DNA of 64,000 nucleotides from JAJCYK01 sp965212195 (GTDB lineage: Bacteria > Bacteroidota > Bacteroidia > Cytophagales > Cyclobacteriaceae), in contig CBDBUW010000011.1 in NCBI GenBank assembly GCA_965212195.1, forward strand, positions 1 to 64,000. Reading direction: 5' to 3'. The notes under the pieces are model-generated. The model was not told the origin of the DNA, did no database searches, and was given only the letters and a program-made list of their open reading frames with translations. The translations under genes were made by a program, and so were the position numbers. Shown piece after piece: positions 26,390 through 35,054 of this stretch. Each line of letters starts with the position of its first letter. Position 1 is the first letter of the stretch.

Positions 26390-26755
26390 ATGGGTATGTT
26401 CATTAAAACAAGATTTGTACGGATTCTTACCTTTGGTTTTGCCAACGGCATTTGCCTATACCCATTTGTATTGATCGGTAAGGAGATTGAACTTACCCAT
26501 CGTCTGATCACTCATGAAAAGATCCACTTAAGGCAACAGCTGGAAACTCTGGTTTTGCCTTTTTATATTTTCTACTTTTTGGAATTTCTATTCCGTCTTT
26601 TGCAATACCGGAATTTTGGTAAAGCCTACCGCAACATAAGTTTTGAACGCGAGGCTTACTATTTTGAATCTCATATTGACTATTTGGAAATCCGCAGACC
26701 TTATACCTGGGTTAAATTCATGTCGCGGTCCGAACCCAAATTAACTAGTTACTAA
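26390..26755 (+). CDS. Small HExxH membrane protein of unknown function
   Basis: About 121 residues. An N-terminal segment (RILTFGFANGICLYPFVLI) and a central one (LVLPFYIFYFLEFLFRLL) are hydrophobic, flanking THEKIHLRQQLE with a perfect HExxH zinc motif. A further FEREAYYFESHIDYL segment provides a possible third ligand. The layout suggests a tiny membrane-embedded or membrane-bound metalloprotein, perhaps a minimal gluzincin-like peptidase, but no reaction is established. The start is uncertain: ATGs lie at 26330, 26390 and 26396. The stop overlaps the next start as TAATG, so it is coupled to the redoxin gene. Confidence 0.7.
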   Translation: MGMFIKTRFVRILTFGFANGICLYPFVLIGKEIELTHRLITHEKIHLRQQLETLVLPFYIFYFLEFLFRLLQYRNFGKAYRNISFEREAYYFESHIDYLEIRRPYTWVKFMSRSEPKLTSY

Positions 26756-27315
26756 TGGCCCTTACACCTTCTAACATGCTGCCTTTGGGTACCAAAGCGC
26801 CTGCTTTTGAACTTCCTGACACCGTCTCCGGTAAATCCTTAAGTTTAGAAGAACTGGCTTCGGCTAAGGGAACGGTGATCATGTTCATTTGCAACCACTG
26901 CCCCTATGTGAAGCACGTTAATGAGGAATTGGTAAGATTGGCGCAAGATTATCAAACTAAGGGTATTGCTTTTATTGCCATTAGCTCCAACGATGTGGTT
27001 AATTACCCTCAGGACAGTCCGCAAGAGATGAAAAGAACGGCAGAACAGCTGGGTTACACCTTTCCTTATCTATATGATGAAACTCAGGAGGTTGCCAAAT
27101 CCTACGACGCCGCCTGTACTCCGGATTTTTATTTGTTTGACGATTCTTTGAGCCTGACCTACAGGGGTCAGCTTGACAACAGTCGCCCGGGCAATGATAT
27201 TCCCTTATCCGGAAAGGACTTAAGAGCTGCACTGGATCAAACCTTGTCCGGACAACCCATTGCCACTACCCAGATCCCTTCGGTGGGATGCAATATCAAG
27301 TGGAAGGATAACTGA
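26755..27315 (+). CDS. Thioredoxin-fold redoxin (AhpC/TSA-like)
   Basis: A 186-residue cytoplasmic redoxin: GTKAPAFELPDTVSGKSLSLEEL, then VIMFICNHCPYVKHVNEELVRLAQ with the active-site cysteine in NHCPYVK, a second Cys in DAACTPDFYLFD, and a Cys near the C-terminus (SVGCNIKWK). This is the redoxin subgroup with a single Cys at the N-terminal site rather than CxxC. It probably acts as a thiol peroxidase or reductase; the electron donor is unknown. Translation is likely coupled to the HExxH membrane protein by the TAATG overlap at 26753-26757. Confidence 0.85.
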   Translation: MALTPSNMLPLGTKAPAFELPDTVSGKSLSLEELASAKGTVIMFICNHCPYVKHVNEELVRLAQDYQTKGIAFIAISSNDVVNYPQDSPQEMKRTAEQLGYTFPYLYDETQEVAKSYDAACTPDFYLFDDSLSLTYRGQLDNSRPGNDIPLSGKDLRAALDQTLSGQPIATTQIPSVGCNIKWKDN

Positions 27316-27317
27316 GG

Positions 27318-28196
27318 TCAGTTATTTTCCTTGTTGGTCCTTAACCGTATGGAGGCATCATCGGCGCGAATCACCACTGAAGCATTGCCACCTGGAAGTT
27401 TGTAATTACTACTGTGTTCGGATTTGTCAATTAGGTCGTATTGAGAGCTGGCGGAAATCCTGCCATCATCATGATCTATATCGAAATTGCCTCCACCTCC
27501 GGTAATGAATAGTTCGACATAGCCATCATCACAGGATATTTTATAATTCCCCAAACTATTTAAGCTGGTTTCCAAGGTGATGTTTCCATCATCGGACTTA
27601 GCTACCAACTCTCGGAAAGAGGCATTGGAAATCTCCAGGTCGCCGTCCTCTATATCCGCATAAAGTTCTCCTTTTCCGGTATTCATGGTCACGTCTCCGT
27701 CATCGATGCGAAAGGTAAACTTTGAACCGCGGCAATCCATTAGTTGAACATCGCCGTCATCCACTGTTAGGTCAACATCACCGTGAATGTTTCGGATCAC
27801 ATAGTCGTCATCATCACCCTTAATTTCCAGGCTGGCTTTGGTGGGGGCTTCAATAGTGATGCGATAATCCTCGTAGGAATACCCCATAAGTGTCCAACTA
27901 CTGCCATTATTTTGACGATCGGAAATGTACAGATCACCATCTCGGTTGTAAACATCGACAGTAATATCTTGCTCATCACCCCAACGCAGGCCCCCTTGCT
28001 TTATCTTACGGTAAATCACCACCTTTACTTTATCTATCGAGGTCCCGGTAATTTTCACATCGGCATCGTCAGTATTCATATGGATGGTTCCATTATCAGC
28101 CAGATTGAAAGATTGATCCATGGTAAATTCCCGGTTTTTCTGGGACCATAATAACAAAGGAGCACCAATGAGAATCAGGGTTAGGTAGGTTTTCAT
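27318..28196 (-). CDS. Exported DUF4097-like beta-solenoid protein
   Basis: A 292-residue protein with a signal peptide (MKTYLTLILIGAPLLLWSQ) and a DUF4097-like putative adhesin body. An acidic turn recurs about every 18-21 residues: VDDGDV (146), IDDGDV (165), IEDGDL (183), SDDGNI (202), CDDGYV (223), HDDGRI (243), RADDASI (279). This spacing fits successive coils of a right-handed beta-solenoid with Asp-rich turns that could bind calcium. Its location is periplasmic or surface, with unknown partner. It converges with the redoxin gene (two bases between stops). Confidence 0.8.
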   Translation of the reverse strand: MKTYLTLILIGAPLLLWSQKNREFTMDQSFNLADNGTIHMNTDDADVKITGTSIDKVKVVIYRKIKQGGLRWGDEQDITVDVYNRDGDLYISDRQNNGSSWTLMGYSYEDYRITIEAPTKASLEIKGDDDDYVIRNIHGDVDLTVDDGDVQLMDCRGSKFTFRIDDGDVTMNTGKGELYADIEDGDLEISNASFRELVAKSDDGNITLETSLNSLGNYKISCDDGYVELFITGGGGNFDIDHDDGRISASSQYDLIDKSEHSSNYKLPGGNASVVIRADDASIRLRTNKENN

Positions 28197-28225
28197 AGTT
28201 CAGTACTTTAGTTGTAGATGAGGAG

Positions 28226-28257
28226 TTGTAAGTGAGGTCTTCAATTTATTAACTTTA
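28226..28257 (+). promoter_or_regulatory. Candidate promoter of the quinone oxidoreductase gene
   Basis: TTG at 28226-28228 and TAACTTTA at 28250-28257, spaced by 21 bases, resemble TTG-N19..21-TAnnTTTG with one mismatch. The position, 30 bases before the TTG codon at 28288, supports that codon as the start. Confidence 0.5.
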
Positions 28258-28287
28258 GTCAGAAGTTACACACAAAAATCCGAATTA

Positions 28288-29256
28288 TTGAAAGCTATAC
28301 AGATCAAGGCTTTTGGAGATGCCGACCAACTATATTTAGACGAGGTCCCAACTCCCCAGGTTACCGATAATGAAGTGCTGATTAAAGTCCATGGTGCGGC
28401 CTTGAACCGTGCTGATTTGTTACAGAGGCGAGGGCTATATCCCCCACCAGAGGGAGCCAGTGAAATATTGGGACTGGAAGTTTGCGGTGAGGTCGTGCAA
28501 ACGGGTTCCGGAGCTCAGAAGTGGAAAGGCCAGCGCGTTATGAGTTTATTATCAGGTGGCGGCTACGCAGAATATGTAACGGTGGACCAGGGCCTGGTGC
28601 TGCCTCTTCCAGAAAATATCACCATGGAAGATGGGGCAGGCATCATGGAAGCCTTTTTGACGGCTTTTCAGGCATTATATTGGTTGGCCGGGATTAAATC
28701 CGGTGAAAGGGTGCTGATACATGCAGGCGCCAGTGGCGTAGGGACAGCGGCTATCCAATTAGCAAAAAGTACAGGCGCTGAAGTGTGGGTAACAGCTTCA
28801 TCTGCTAAGCACGCTTTTTGCAAACAGCTAGGTGCCAATCACACCATTGACTATGTCGATCAGGACTTTTCCCAAGAAATTGACCCCGGCGGAGTCAATA
28901 TGATCATGGACTTTGTGGGTGCACCGTATTTTCAGAGAAACCTACAAAGCCTGGCCATGGATGGCCGACTGGTAATGCAAGGATTTTTAGGAGGCACTAA
29001 AATGTCTTCTGTTGATTTATCAGCCATTCTGAAGAAAAGGTTAACCATCATGGGCTCAACCCTGCGCTCCCGACCTCTGGACTATCGGGTTAAATTGATA
29101 AAGGATTTTGAACTGCAATGTTGGCAAAAATTTTGTAACGTTGACCTAAAACCAGTCATAGACCGGGTTTTTGAATGGGAGCAGGTAGTGGAAGCGCATC
29201 AGTATATGGAATCCAATCAGAACAAAGGGAAGATAATATTACGAATAGCATCATAA
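28288..29256 (+). CDS. NAD(P)H:quinone oxidoreductase, PIG3-like MDR family
   Basis: A zinc-free medium-chain dehydrogenase/reductase of 322 residues. It has the N-terminal KAIQIKAFGDADQLYLDEVP, the NRADLLQRRGLYPPPEGASEILGLEVCGEV stretch diagnostic of the PIG3/quinone oxidoreductase group, and a Rossmann motif HAGASGVGTAAIQLAK. The family reduces quinones or carbonyls with NADPH. No ATG lies near the expected N-terminus; the start is a TTG at 28288, followed immediately by KAIQ, exactly where family members begin. Its stop overlaps the next ATG as TAATG. Confidence 0.9.
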   Translation: MKAIQIKAFGDADQLYLDEVPTPQVTDNEVLIKVHGAALNRADLLQRRGLYPPPEGASEILGLEVCGEVVQTGSGAQKWKGQRVMSLLSGGGYAEYVTVDQGLVLPLPENITMEDGAGIMEAFLTAFQALYWLAGIKSGERVLIHAGASGVGTAAIQLAKSTGAEVWVTASSAKHAFCKQLGANHTIDYVDQDFSQEIDPGGVNMIMDFVGAPYFQRNLQSLAMDGRLVMQGFLGGTKMSSVDLSAILKKRLTIMGSTLRSRPLDYRVKLIKDFELQCWQKFCNVDLKPVIDRVFEWEQVVEAHQYMESNQNKGKIILRIAS

Positions 29257-29645
29257 TGGATTCACCAAAATTAATAGAAGCTAAGTACCAGCAAATTGCT
29301 GAAACCTATTTGGAGTATCTCGAACAGGCCAACCTGGATGGAATACTATCATTGTTTGATCCTCAAGGCGTGGTTATATCTCCTATCTATGGACAGCGTT
29401 CGGCGCGAGACTTTTATGAAGCTCTTTTGGCAGACACCCAGAATAGTGAAACTAAAATGCTGGACATATTGATCAATTCACAAAACAAATGTTTGGCCTT
29501 GTTTTTTCATTATCGATGGACGCTCAGCCACGGTGATATGGTTAGTTTCGATTGTGTGGATCTATTCCGGCTAAATCATGACCACAAGATCATTTCCCTA
29601 AGGATCATTTACGATACTTATCCCATCAGGCCGCTGCTTGACTAG
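29256..29645 (+). CDS. SnoaL/NTF2-like protein
   Basis: A 129-residue cone-shaped NTF2-like fold, judged from the helix IEAKYQQIAETYLEYLEQANLDGILSLFDPQGVVISPIYG followed by short strands (KCLALFFHYRWTL, DMVSFDCVDLFRL, KIISLRIIYDTYP). Such proteins are enzymes or ligand carriers (SnoaL-like); the active-site residues are not diagnosable. The ATG at 29256 shares an A with the upstream TAA (TAATG), so it is co-translated with the quinone oxidoreductase; a longer reading from 29175 would lie inside that gene. Confidence 0.75.
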   Translation: MDSPKLIEAKYQQIAETYLEYLEQANLDGILSLFDPQGVVISPIYGQRSARDFYEALLADTQNSETKMLDILINSQNKCLALFFHYRWTLSHGDMVSFDCVDLFRLNHDHKIISLRIIYDTYPIRPLLD

Positions 29646-29758
29646 AAAACCGTTCCTGTAAGCGGATCGCCGTTTAAAAATTCCTATCTAAACCTGGCAG
29701 TAATTGACTACAGCCAGGTTCCTTTTATGTGTATTTTTGTTTAAATACCCGTTTTGCT

Positions 29759-29998
29759 TTGAAAAAATATCAGATCATAACGCTTATAATACTAATCTGG
29801 ACCTTACTGGTATCGGTAAACGTACAGAATAAGCTTGAAGCAACCGCCCTGGCGACCGTGCAACAATATATAGGAGCGTATGAAAGCGGGCACCCATCCG
29901 ATCAAGATGGGGAACCTTGCAATTCCAAAAGTATCCCTGAAGCCTTAGAAGCCGGAAGAATATTACTGCTAGCCCCCCTAATGAACATCTTACATTAG
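29759..29998 (+). CDS. Small exported hypothetical protein
   Basis: About 79 residues, starting at a TTG codon (reading LKKYQIITLIILIWTLL as an N-terminal membrane/signal segment), then a short hydrophilic part with one Cys. A TATTTTTG element lies at 29732-29739, which overlaps the alternative GTG start at 29729. There are no recognisable motifs and no homolog that I recognise, and it sits alone between the SnoaL-like and tpx genes. It may be real or a remnant. Confidence 0.35.
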   Translation: MKKYQIITLIILIWTLLVSVNVQNKLEATALATVQQYIGAYESGHPSDQDGEPCNSKSIPEALEAGRILLLAPLMNILH

Positions 29999-30082
29999 GT
30001 TCTCCTGTTAATCATTTGAGGAGTCTACTGTTATTGATATATTGACTCTTTCAATTTTTCACGATAAAACGATATATCAAAT

Positions 30083-30592
30083 ATGACCACTGTCAATTTA
30101 AAAGGTAATCCCGTTGCTATAAAGGGTGCGCTGCCCTCTGTAAACAGCCAGGCCGAAAACTTTTCTTTTGTTAAATCTGACCTTAGTGAAGGAAGTTTGG
30201 CAGATTATGGAGATAAGGTTAAAGTGCTATTGGCTGTACCTAGTTTGGATACTGGTGTTTGTGCTATTGAAACCAAAAGGTTCAACGAAGAATTAAGCGC
30301 CAAGGAGGGTGTTCAGGCATTGGTAATATCAAAAGATCTACCCTTTGCCATGGGCAGGTTTTGTGAGACCAATAGCATTAAAAACGTAACCAGCGCTTCG
30401 GATTTTCGATATAACACCTTTAGCCAGCTTTACAACACTGAAATCATGGAAGGGCCGCTGAAGGGACTTTCTTGCAGGGCCGTGCTGGTGGTTGACCATG
30501 AGGGGAACATTACCTATACGGAATTAGTCCCGGAAATAACACAAGAGCCCAACTATGAAGCAGCACTGCAAGCTGTAAACAACCTGCTGTAA
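30083..30592 (+). CDS. tpx: Thiol peroxidase Tpx
   Basis: A 169-residue atypical 2-Cys peroxiredoxin that reduces peroxides using thioredoxin. Landmarks are GNPVAIKGALPSVNSQAENFSFV, the peroxidatic site AVPSLDTGVCAIETKRFNEE (family DTxVC) and the resolving Cys in FAMGRFCETNSIKNV. A third Cys (GLSCRAVLVVD) is not usual in the family. No exact promoter was found upstream, but the ATG at 30083 gives the family-typical N-terminus. Confidence 0.95.
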   Translation: MTTVNLKGNPVAIKGALPSVNSQAENFSFVKSDLSEGSLADYGDKVKVLLAVPSLDTGVCAIETKRFNEELSAKEGVQALVISKDLPFAMGRFCETNSIKNVTSASDFRYNTFSQLYNTEIMEGPLKGLSCRAVLVVDHEGNITYTELVPEITQEPNYEAALQAVNNLL

Positions 30593-30629
30593 CCGCTCCA
30601 GCTGGGCTCGAGTTACCCGACCTCTAATC

Positions 30630-30839
30630 TTACTTAATTTCCGTAACCCTAAACCGGTCTAGCAGGAAAAGGCCAGAGAACACGGTTATAACCAAAACCG
30701 CGAACATGGTTAGGGCCACACTAAGAATTTCTTGTGGTGAATGGGGGAATTGGCGTAAAACGTAAACAGCTCCTCCCACTGCATATAAGGTAATTAGGGA
30801 ATAAAATATGGTGGTGATTAATCCTATTTTCTTTTCCAT
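30630..30839 (-). CDS. Small two-helix membrane protein
   Basis: A 69-residue protein with two hydrophobic helices (IGLITTIFYSLITLYAVGGAVYVLR and ILSVALTMFAVLVITVFSGLFLL) and a short charged loop. Both ends are probably cytoplasmic. I do not recognise it. It is convergent with tpx and downstream of a long gap from the AraC gene. Confidence 0.6.
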   Translation of the reverse strand: MEKKIGLITTIFYSLITLYAVGGAVYVLRQFPHSPQEILSVALTMFAVLVITVFSGLFLLDRFRVTEIK

Positions 30840-30954
30840 GATTGGATCAGGTTTAAGTTCTTAATTGACATTCACCAATAAGAACGACTTCAAGAAACCC
30901 TCGGATTAAAAATTTGCCTCAAAGAAGTCTCAACTTCTAAAGGTGAGACCAACT

Positions 30955-30995
30955 ATTAGCAATGGGCAGTTTACATGGGTAATTAGCAATGGGCA
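30955..30995. repeat. Short direct repeat next to the AraC gene end
   Basis: ATTAGCAATGGGCA occurs at 30955-30968 and again at 30982-30995, 27 bases apart, just before the stop of the minus-strand AraC gene (30997). It could be a processing or recombination relic; no gene is attached. Confidence 0.6.
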
Positions 30996-30996
30996 A

Positions 30997-32115
30997 TTAA
31001 CTGTTAATAGCCTTTTGATACTCATTTGGCGTTTGGCCGGTCACCTTTTTGAAGATACGGTTAAATGAAGCTTTTGAGTTGAAGCCGCTTTCCTGAGCAA
31101 TGCCCAACAAGGTGATATTACTAAAGGACGGATCCGATAATTTTCTTTTCACCTCTTCAACCCTAAAACTATTAATCAATTCAAAAAAGTTCTGACCGAA
31201 TTCCCGGTTGATCAATTGACTGAGTTGATGTGCCGGGATATTCAGGCGGGAGGCCAGGTCTTGCAGGGTTAGCTTATTTTGTAGATAAGGCTTCTCATCT
31301 TCCAGTATTTGAATGAGGCGGGTTTTTTCTGCGGTATATAAGTGGGGATCTACGGTTATCTTTTTTTGAGAGGCTTGACGTGATATGGTAGTAGGCGCCA
31401 GTTGCGCAAATACCGGAGACTGCTTAATGCCGTAATACCCGAGAGCAACGATCCAAACGGACATGGCCAGGAAAATTATTAATTCGGTGTCGGACATGGC
31501 TACTTCGGGAACATTAACCTTGGCTATAGTCAGTCCGAAAAAAAGGATCAATACCACTGCCATACTCCAGATAAGGTAGCGCAGCCAGTTAAGATCTATA
31601 CGTTCATGATTGGAAAACATATCGCCGATCTGACGGCGATGTGTGCTTAGTAATCGCAAACTTATAACGATATAAACTGGCCCAATCAACGCTTTGATCA
31701 ATAATAAAATACCTTCTAAAAGTTCCGGGCCCTCTTGCCACAAGCTTTCGGAATAAGCTAGTTTCTCTCCGCCGCTTTTGCTATAGAACGGGATCAAAGC
31801 CAGATTATAGATAAGAAAGGGAATAAAGTGATAAAGGTATTCCCTTTTGAACTTGGCTTTTTGGGAAATGGTGGTATCCACATATATATACAACAAAGGT
31901 CCGTATAGGAATACCAATGAGGAAGTACTGCCTACCAGATGGGGAAATTGGCTGTAAAACCCCAGTAGTTCCAGATAATTAATGGCCAGGTGAATAGCAA
32001 TAATTAACAACCAACAGCTTAGCACCAGGTCGGAAAGAGCTCGACTACTCTTGTTATATAACAATGCTGCAAAAAATACTGCCTGTACAGCACCTATAGC
32101 AAGTATCACTTCCAT
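30997..32115 (-). CDS. Membrane-anchored AraC-family transcription regulator
   Basis: A 372-residue protein: about seven hydrophobic segments in residues 1-230 (such as VILAIGAVQAVFFAALLYN) and a C-terminal AraC-type DNA-binding domain (about 265-370) with LTLQDLASRLNIPAHQLSQLI and VKRKLSDPSFSNITLLGIAQESGFNSKASFNRIFKKVTG. Membrane-sensing AraC proteins of this form are typical of Bacteroidota. The signal and target genes are unknown. Confidence 0.9.
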   Translation of the reverse strand: MEVILAIGAVQAVFFAALLYNKSSRALSDLVLSCWLLIIAIHLAINYLELLGFYSQFPHLVGSTSSLVFLYGPLLYIYVDTTISQKAKFKREYLYHFIPFLIYNLALIPFYSKSGGEKLAYSESLWQEGPELLEGILLLIKALIGPVYIVISLRLLSTHRRQIGDMFSNHERIDLNWLRYLIWSMAVVLILFFGLTIAKVNVPEVAMSDTELIIFLAMSVWIVALGYYGIKQSPVFAQLAPTTISRQASQKKITVDPHLYTAEKTRLIQILEDEKPYLQNKLTLQDLASRLNIPAHQLSQLINREFGQNFFELINSFRVEEVKRKLSDPSFSNITLLGIAQESGFNSKASFNRIFKKVTGQTPNEYQKAINS

Positions 32116-32148
32116 ATTTCGAAAATATAACTATCGATGACAAAAAGA

Positions 32149-32175
32149 AAACCCTGACGATTATCGCCAGGGTTA
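32149..32175 (-). terminator. Rho-independent terminator after the 114-residue secreted protein gene
   Basis: Inverted repeat with arms AACCCTG and CAGGGTT (32150-32156 and 32168-32174), followed on the minus strand by a T-rich run (TTTTCTTTTT). It lies between the stop of the minus-strand gene at 32198 and the AraC start at 32115. Confidence 0.75.
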
Positions 32176-32197
32176 AAACAATATGAAAAGGATTCTA

Positions 32198-32542
32198 CTA
32201 ATTGCTAATTTGTACCATGTAAATGGTATGATTACCGTCAGTTATTAATACATCTCCTTCCACTAACAACTGAGGGTCATTAATCTCCTGGGCGGGCCCC
32301 TGAAACATCAATTCAAAATCATAATTGTAAACAGTCACCATGGGGACTTTCGTGTTGAAGTCATCCTCCCATAAATACGCTAACAACTTCACCATTTCTT
32401 GATGATCAATAGTCACGCCAGGATTGTTCCTACTTCCGATATGAGCCTGGGCCGTGGTGTGCAACCCCGCTACGATGGCCACCAGGATACCTATGATCAA
32501 GGTTAGTTTTTTAAGCACCTGATGAGTTAGATTCGGTTTCAT
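32198..32542 (-). CDS. Small exported hypothetical protein
   Basis: A 114-residue protein with an N-terminal signal peptide (LTLIIGILVAIVAGLHTTAQA) and a soluble part rich in acidic and aromatic residues that may form beta strands (MVTVYNYDFELMFQG). It has no recognisable domain and no cysteines in the mature part. It forms a single-gene unit with a terminator just downstream. Confidence 0.65.
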   Translation of the reverse strand: MKPNLTHQVLKKLTLIIGILVAIVAGLHTTAQAHIGSRNNPGVTIDHQEMVKLLAYLWEDDFNTKVPMVTVYNYDFELMFQGPAQEINDPQLLVEGDVLITDGNHTIYMVQISN

Positions 32543-32711
32543 TTCACTGGTTTTAGTTGATTTTACTAGGCCAAAAGCAATGCCAAAAAATTAACTACCT
32601 GATTATGAACCACTTAAAAAAATCAAGAAAACCAAAAGTGTTCTATTGCGGACATTTCACTGCACACAAACGAACGACAACAGCCATTAACTTCATGGAT
32701 TATGCCTTCAA

Positions 32712-34952
32712 ATGGGAATAGCAATTGTTTTTATTTCTAACTTGCGAATTCCTGAATTAAGAAATTTGAAGAACTTAAATCTCTACTGGCTACTGCTCTT
32801 CCCTCATTTGTTATTCAGTCAAAACGGATCCAATTTATCGGTACATATTAAGCCTGCTGATCAGCCCATAGTTTTGGATGGAGTTTTGGATGAGGCAGCT
32901 TGGTCCAATGCACAAAAGTGTGGTGGGTTCCATCAATATTTCCCCTCGGACAGCACTTTGGCGGAGGGCCAGTCGGAGATTCGCATGACTTACGATCAGC
33001 AATACCTGTATATTGCGGTTAAGTGTTACAGTGAGGATCCGCGGACTTACAGTATTTCGTCACTCCGGAGGGATTACCGTGGGCTAAATAATGATGGGAT
33101 AACCATACTATTAGACACCTATGGGGATCAAACCAATGCTTTTGCTTTCGGCCTTACCCCTTATGGCGTGCGGCGTGAGGCCTTAATATCTAATGGAGGA
33201 GCTTCGCGACAGGATTTTAGCCTATCATGGGACAACAAGTGGACAGCCGAATCCAAGATATATTCGGGCTATTGGATTGGAGAGATGGCCATTCCATTTA
33301 AGACATTGAGGTATAAGGAAGGATCAAAAATCTGGAGATTCAATGCATACCGGTTGGATACCCATCATAATGAACGTTCTACCCTGAACAAGATTCCCCG
33401 AAATTTTATAATTTTCTCACTGGCATTTTCTACGGAACTAATCTGGGATCAGCCTTTGAAAAAACCAGGTCCAAATATTTCTTTGATCCCTTATACTACC
33501 GCAAGTCTGAGTAAAGATCACGAGAATGGTCAAAGCACTACTGGCGATATCAGCGTAGGAGGTGATGCTAAAATCGCGCTAACTCCTGGATTAAACCTGG
33601 ACTTAACCTTTAACCCCGATTTTTCCCAAGTAGAGGTAGATCGTCAGGTTACTAACCTCACCAGGTTTGAGCTGAGCTTTCCTGAACGGCGCCAGTTCTT
33701 TTTAGAGAACGCCGATCTTTTCGCCAGTTTCGGTGAGAACAATGCCCGTCCGTTTTTCTCACGAAGAATTGGAATAGCCCGAGATACCGTTCAGGGTTTA
33801 AACGTCCAAAATAAGATCCACTATGGAGTAAGACTTAGCGGTAAAATCGATAAAAACTGGCGATTGGGATTATTAAACATGCAAACCGCTCGGGAGCAAT
33901 CATTGGGGCTGCCATCGGCGAATCACACCGTTGCGGCAATACAACGCCGGATGTTTCAAAGATCAAATTTGTCGTTATTCTTAGTTAACAAACAAAATAC
34001 GGGGGCCGCGACAGAAGATGACGACCGGTACAATCGAGTAATGGGTGTGGAGTACAACTTAGCCTCGGCGGATAATCGTTGGATCGGCAAGGCCTACTAT
34101 CACCGGAGTATGGACCCCGAGTTTTCTGACGATCAGTACGCCCATGGCTTCTCCCTGCAGCGCAGTACCCGCCGGCTGGAGCTGAATTGGGCTCACCAGG
34201 TGGTAGGGGAAGGGTACAAAGTAGAGGATGGTTTCGCTCCCCGAACCGGCTTTAAAAAGATAAATCCATCTGTAGAGTATGCTTTTTATCCCAGTAACCA
34301 ACTGATCAATGAACATGGCCCCGAATTGAGCTATGAGCATATTTGGGATAACGACCGAAAAACAGACGAGGCTTTGAGCCTGGAATATCGGTTCAATTTT
34401 CAGAACAACAGCAGACTTAGAATGGCTTGGGTTCGCGAGTACACTTACTTATTTTCAGATTTCGACCCTTCAGGAAAAGACGGGGAACCCTTACCAGAAG
34501 GGAGTGACTATGATTACCAATATTATGCCTTCGAATTTCAGTCCGATCAAAGGAAGCTATTCAATTTTGAATTACGCTCAGAAGGGGGAGAGTTCTTTAA
34601 TGGTCGACGGTTCAATATAGGTGCAGAGATCAACTATCGCTGGCAGCCCAAGGGTGTCTTCTCTTTGGACTTTGATTATAATCATCTGGAAATGCCCGAC
34701 CCTTACCAGGATGCGGACATCTGGTTGGTAGGTCCCAGGTTAGACCTTACATTCAGCCGAAGTATCTTTATAAGTGCATTGGCGCAATACAATAGTCAAA
34801 TAGAAAATATCAATATTAACGCTCGGTTTCAATGGCGTTATAACCCGGTGTCCGATCTGTTTATTGTGTATACGGACAACTACTGGCCGGATAGCTTTCG
34901 GATAAAGAATCGGGCGTTAGTGCTGAAATTTACCTATTGGTTAAACATTTAA
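32712..34952 (+). CDS. DUF5916 outer-membrane protein with N-terminal CBM9-like domain
   Basis: A 746-residue protein of the DUF5916 family. The N-terminal domain after the signal segment is CBM9-like (PIVLDGVLDEAAWSNAQ, YLYIAVKCYSEDP). The rest is a long series of amphipathic strands (DKNWRLGLLNMQT, LELNWAHQVVGEG) consistent with an outer-membrane beta-barrel; RQFFLENADLF is a typical family segment. The signal peptide is either reached by the ATG at 32712, with an 18-residue leader, or starts at an in-frame TTG at 32766 (LKNLNLYWLLLFPHLLFSQ). Substrate unknown. Confidence 0.88.
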   Translation: MGIAIVFISNLRIPELRNLKNLNLYWLLLFPHLLFSQNGSNLSVHIKPADQPIVLDGVLDEAAWSNAQKCGGFHQYFPSDSTLAEGQSEIRMTYDQQYLYIAVKCYSEDPRTYSISSLRRDYRGLNNDGITILLDTYGDQTNAFAFGLTPYGVRREALISNGGASRQDFSLSWDNKWTAESKIYSGYWIGEMAIPFKTLRYKEGSKIWRFNAYRLDTHHNERSTLNKIPRNFIIFSLAFSTELIWDQPLKKPGPNISLIPYTTASLSKDHENGQSTTGDISVGGDAKIALTPGLNLDLTFNPDFSQVEVDRQVTNLTRFELSFPERRQFFLENADLFASFGENNARPFFSRRIGIARDTVQGLNVQNKIHYGVRLSGKIDKNWRLGLLNMQTAREQSLGLPSANHTVAAIQRRMFQRSNLSLFLVNKQNTGAATEDDDRYNRVMGVEYNLASADNRWIGKAYYHRSMDPEFSDDQYAHGFSLQRSTRRLELNWAHQVVGEGYKVEDGFAPRTGFKKINPSVEYAFYPSNQLINEHGPELSYEHIWDNDRKTDEALSLEYRFNFQNNSRLRMAWVREYTYLFSDFDPSGKDGEPLPEGSDYDYQYYAFEFQSDQRKLFNFELRSEGGEFFNGRRFNIGAEINYRWQPKGVFSLDFDYNHLEMPDPYQDADIWLVGPRLDLTFSRSIFISALAQYNSQIENININARFQWRYNPVSDLFIVYTDNYWPDSFRIKNRALVLKFTYWLNI

Positions 34953-35054
34953 TTGATCGAGACGCACCTGCGTTTATGTTGGCGACGCACGTAAGTTTCC
35001 AGTTTCTATTTGGCAGAGTTTCCTTATTTTTATCGTTCCTTAAACCCAATAAAT

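Noticed and set aside
29729..29758. GTG-initiated longer version of the small protein at 29759
   Set aside because: The start overlaps the TATTTTTG element and adds residues that do not look like a signal peptide.
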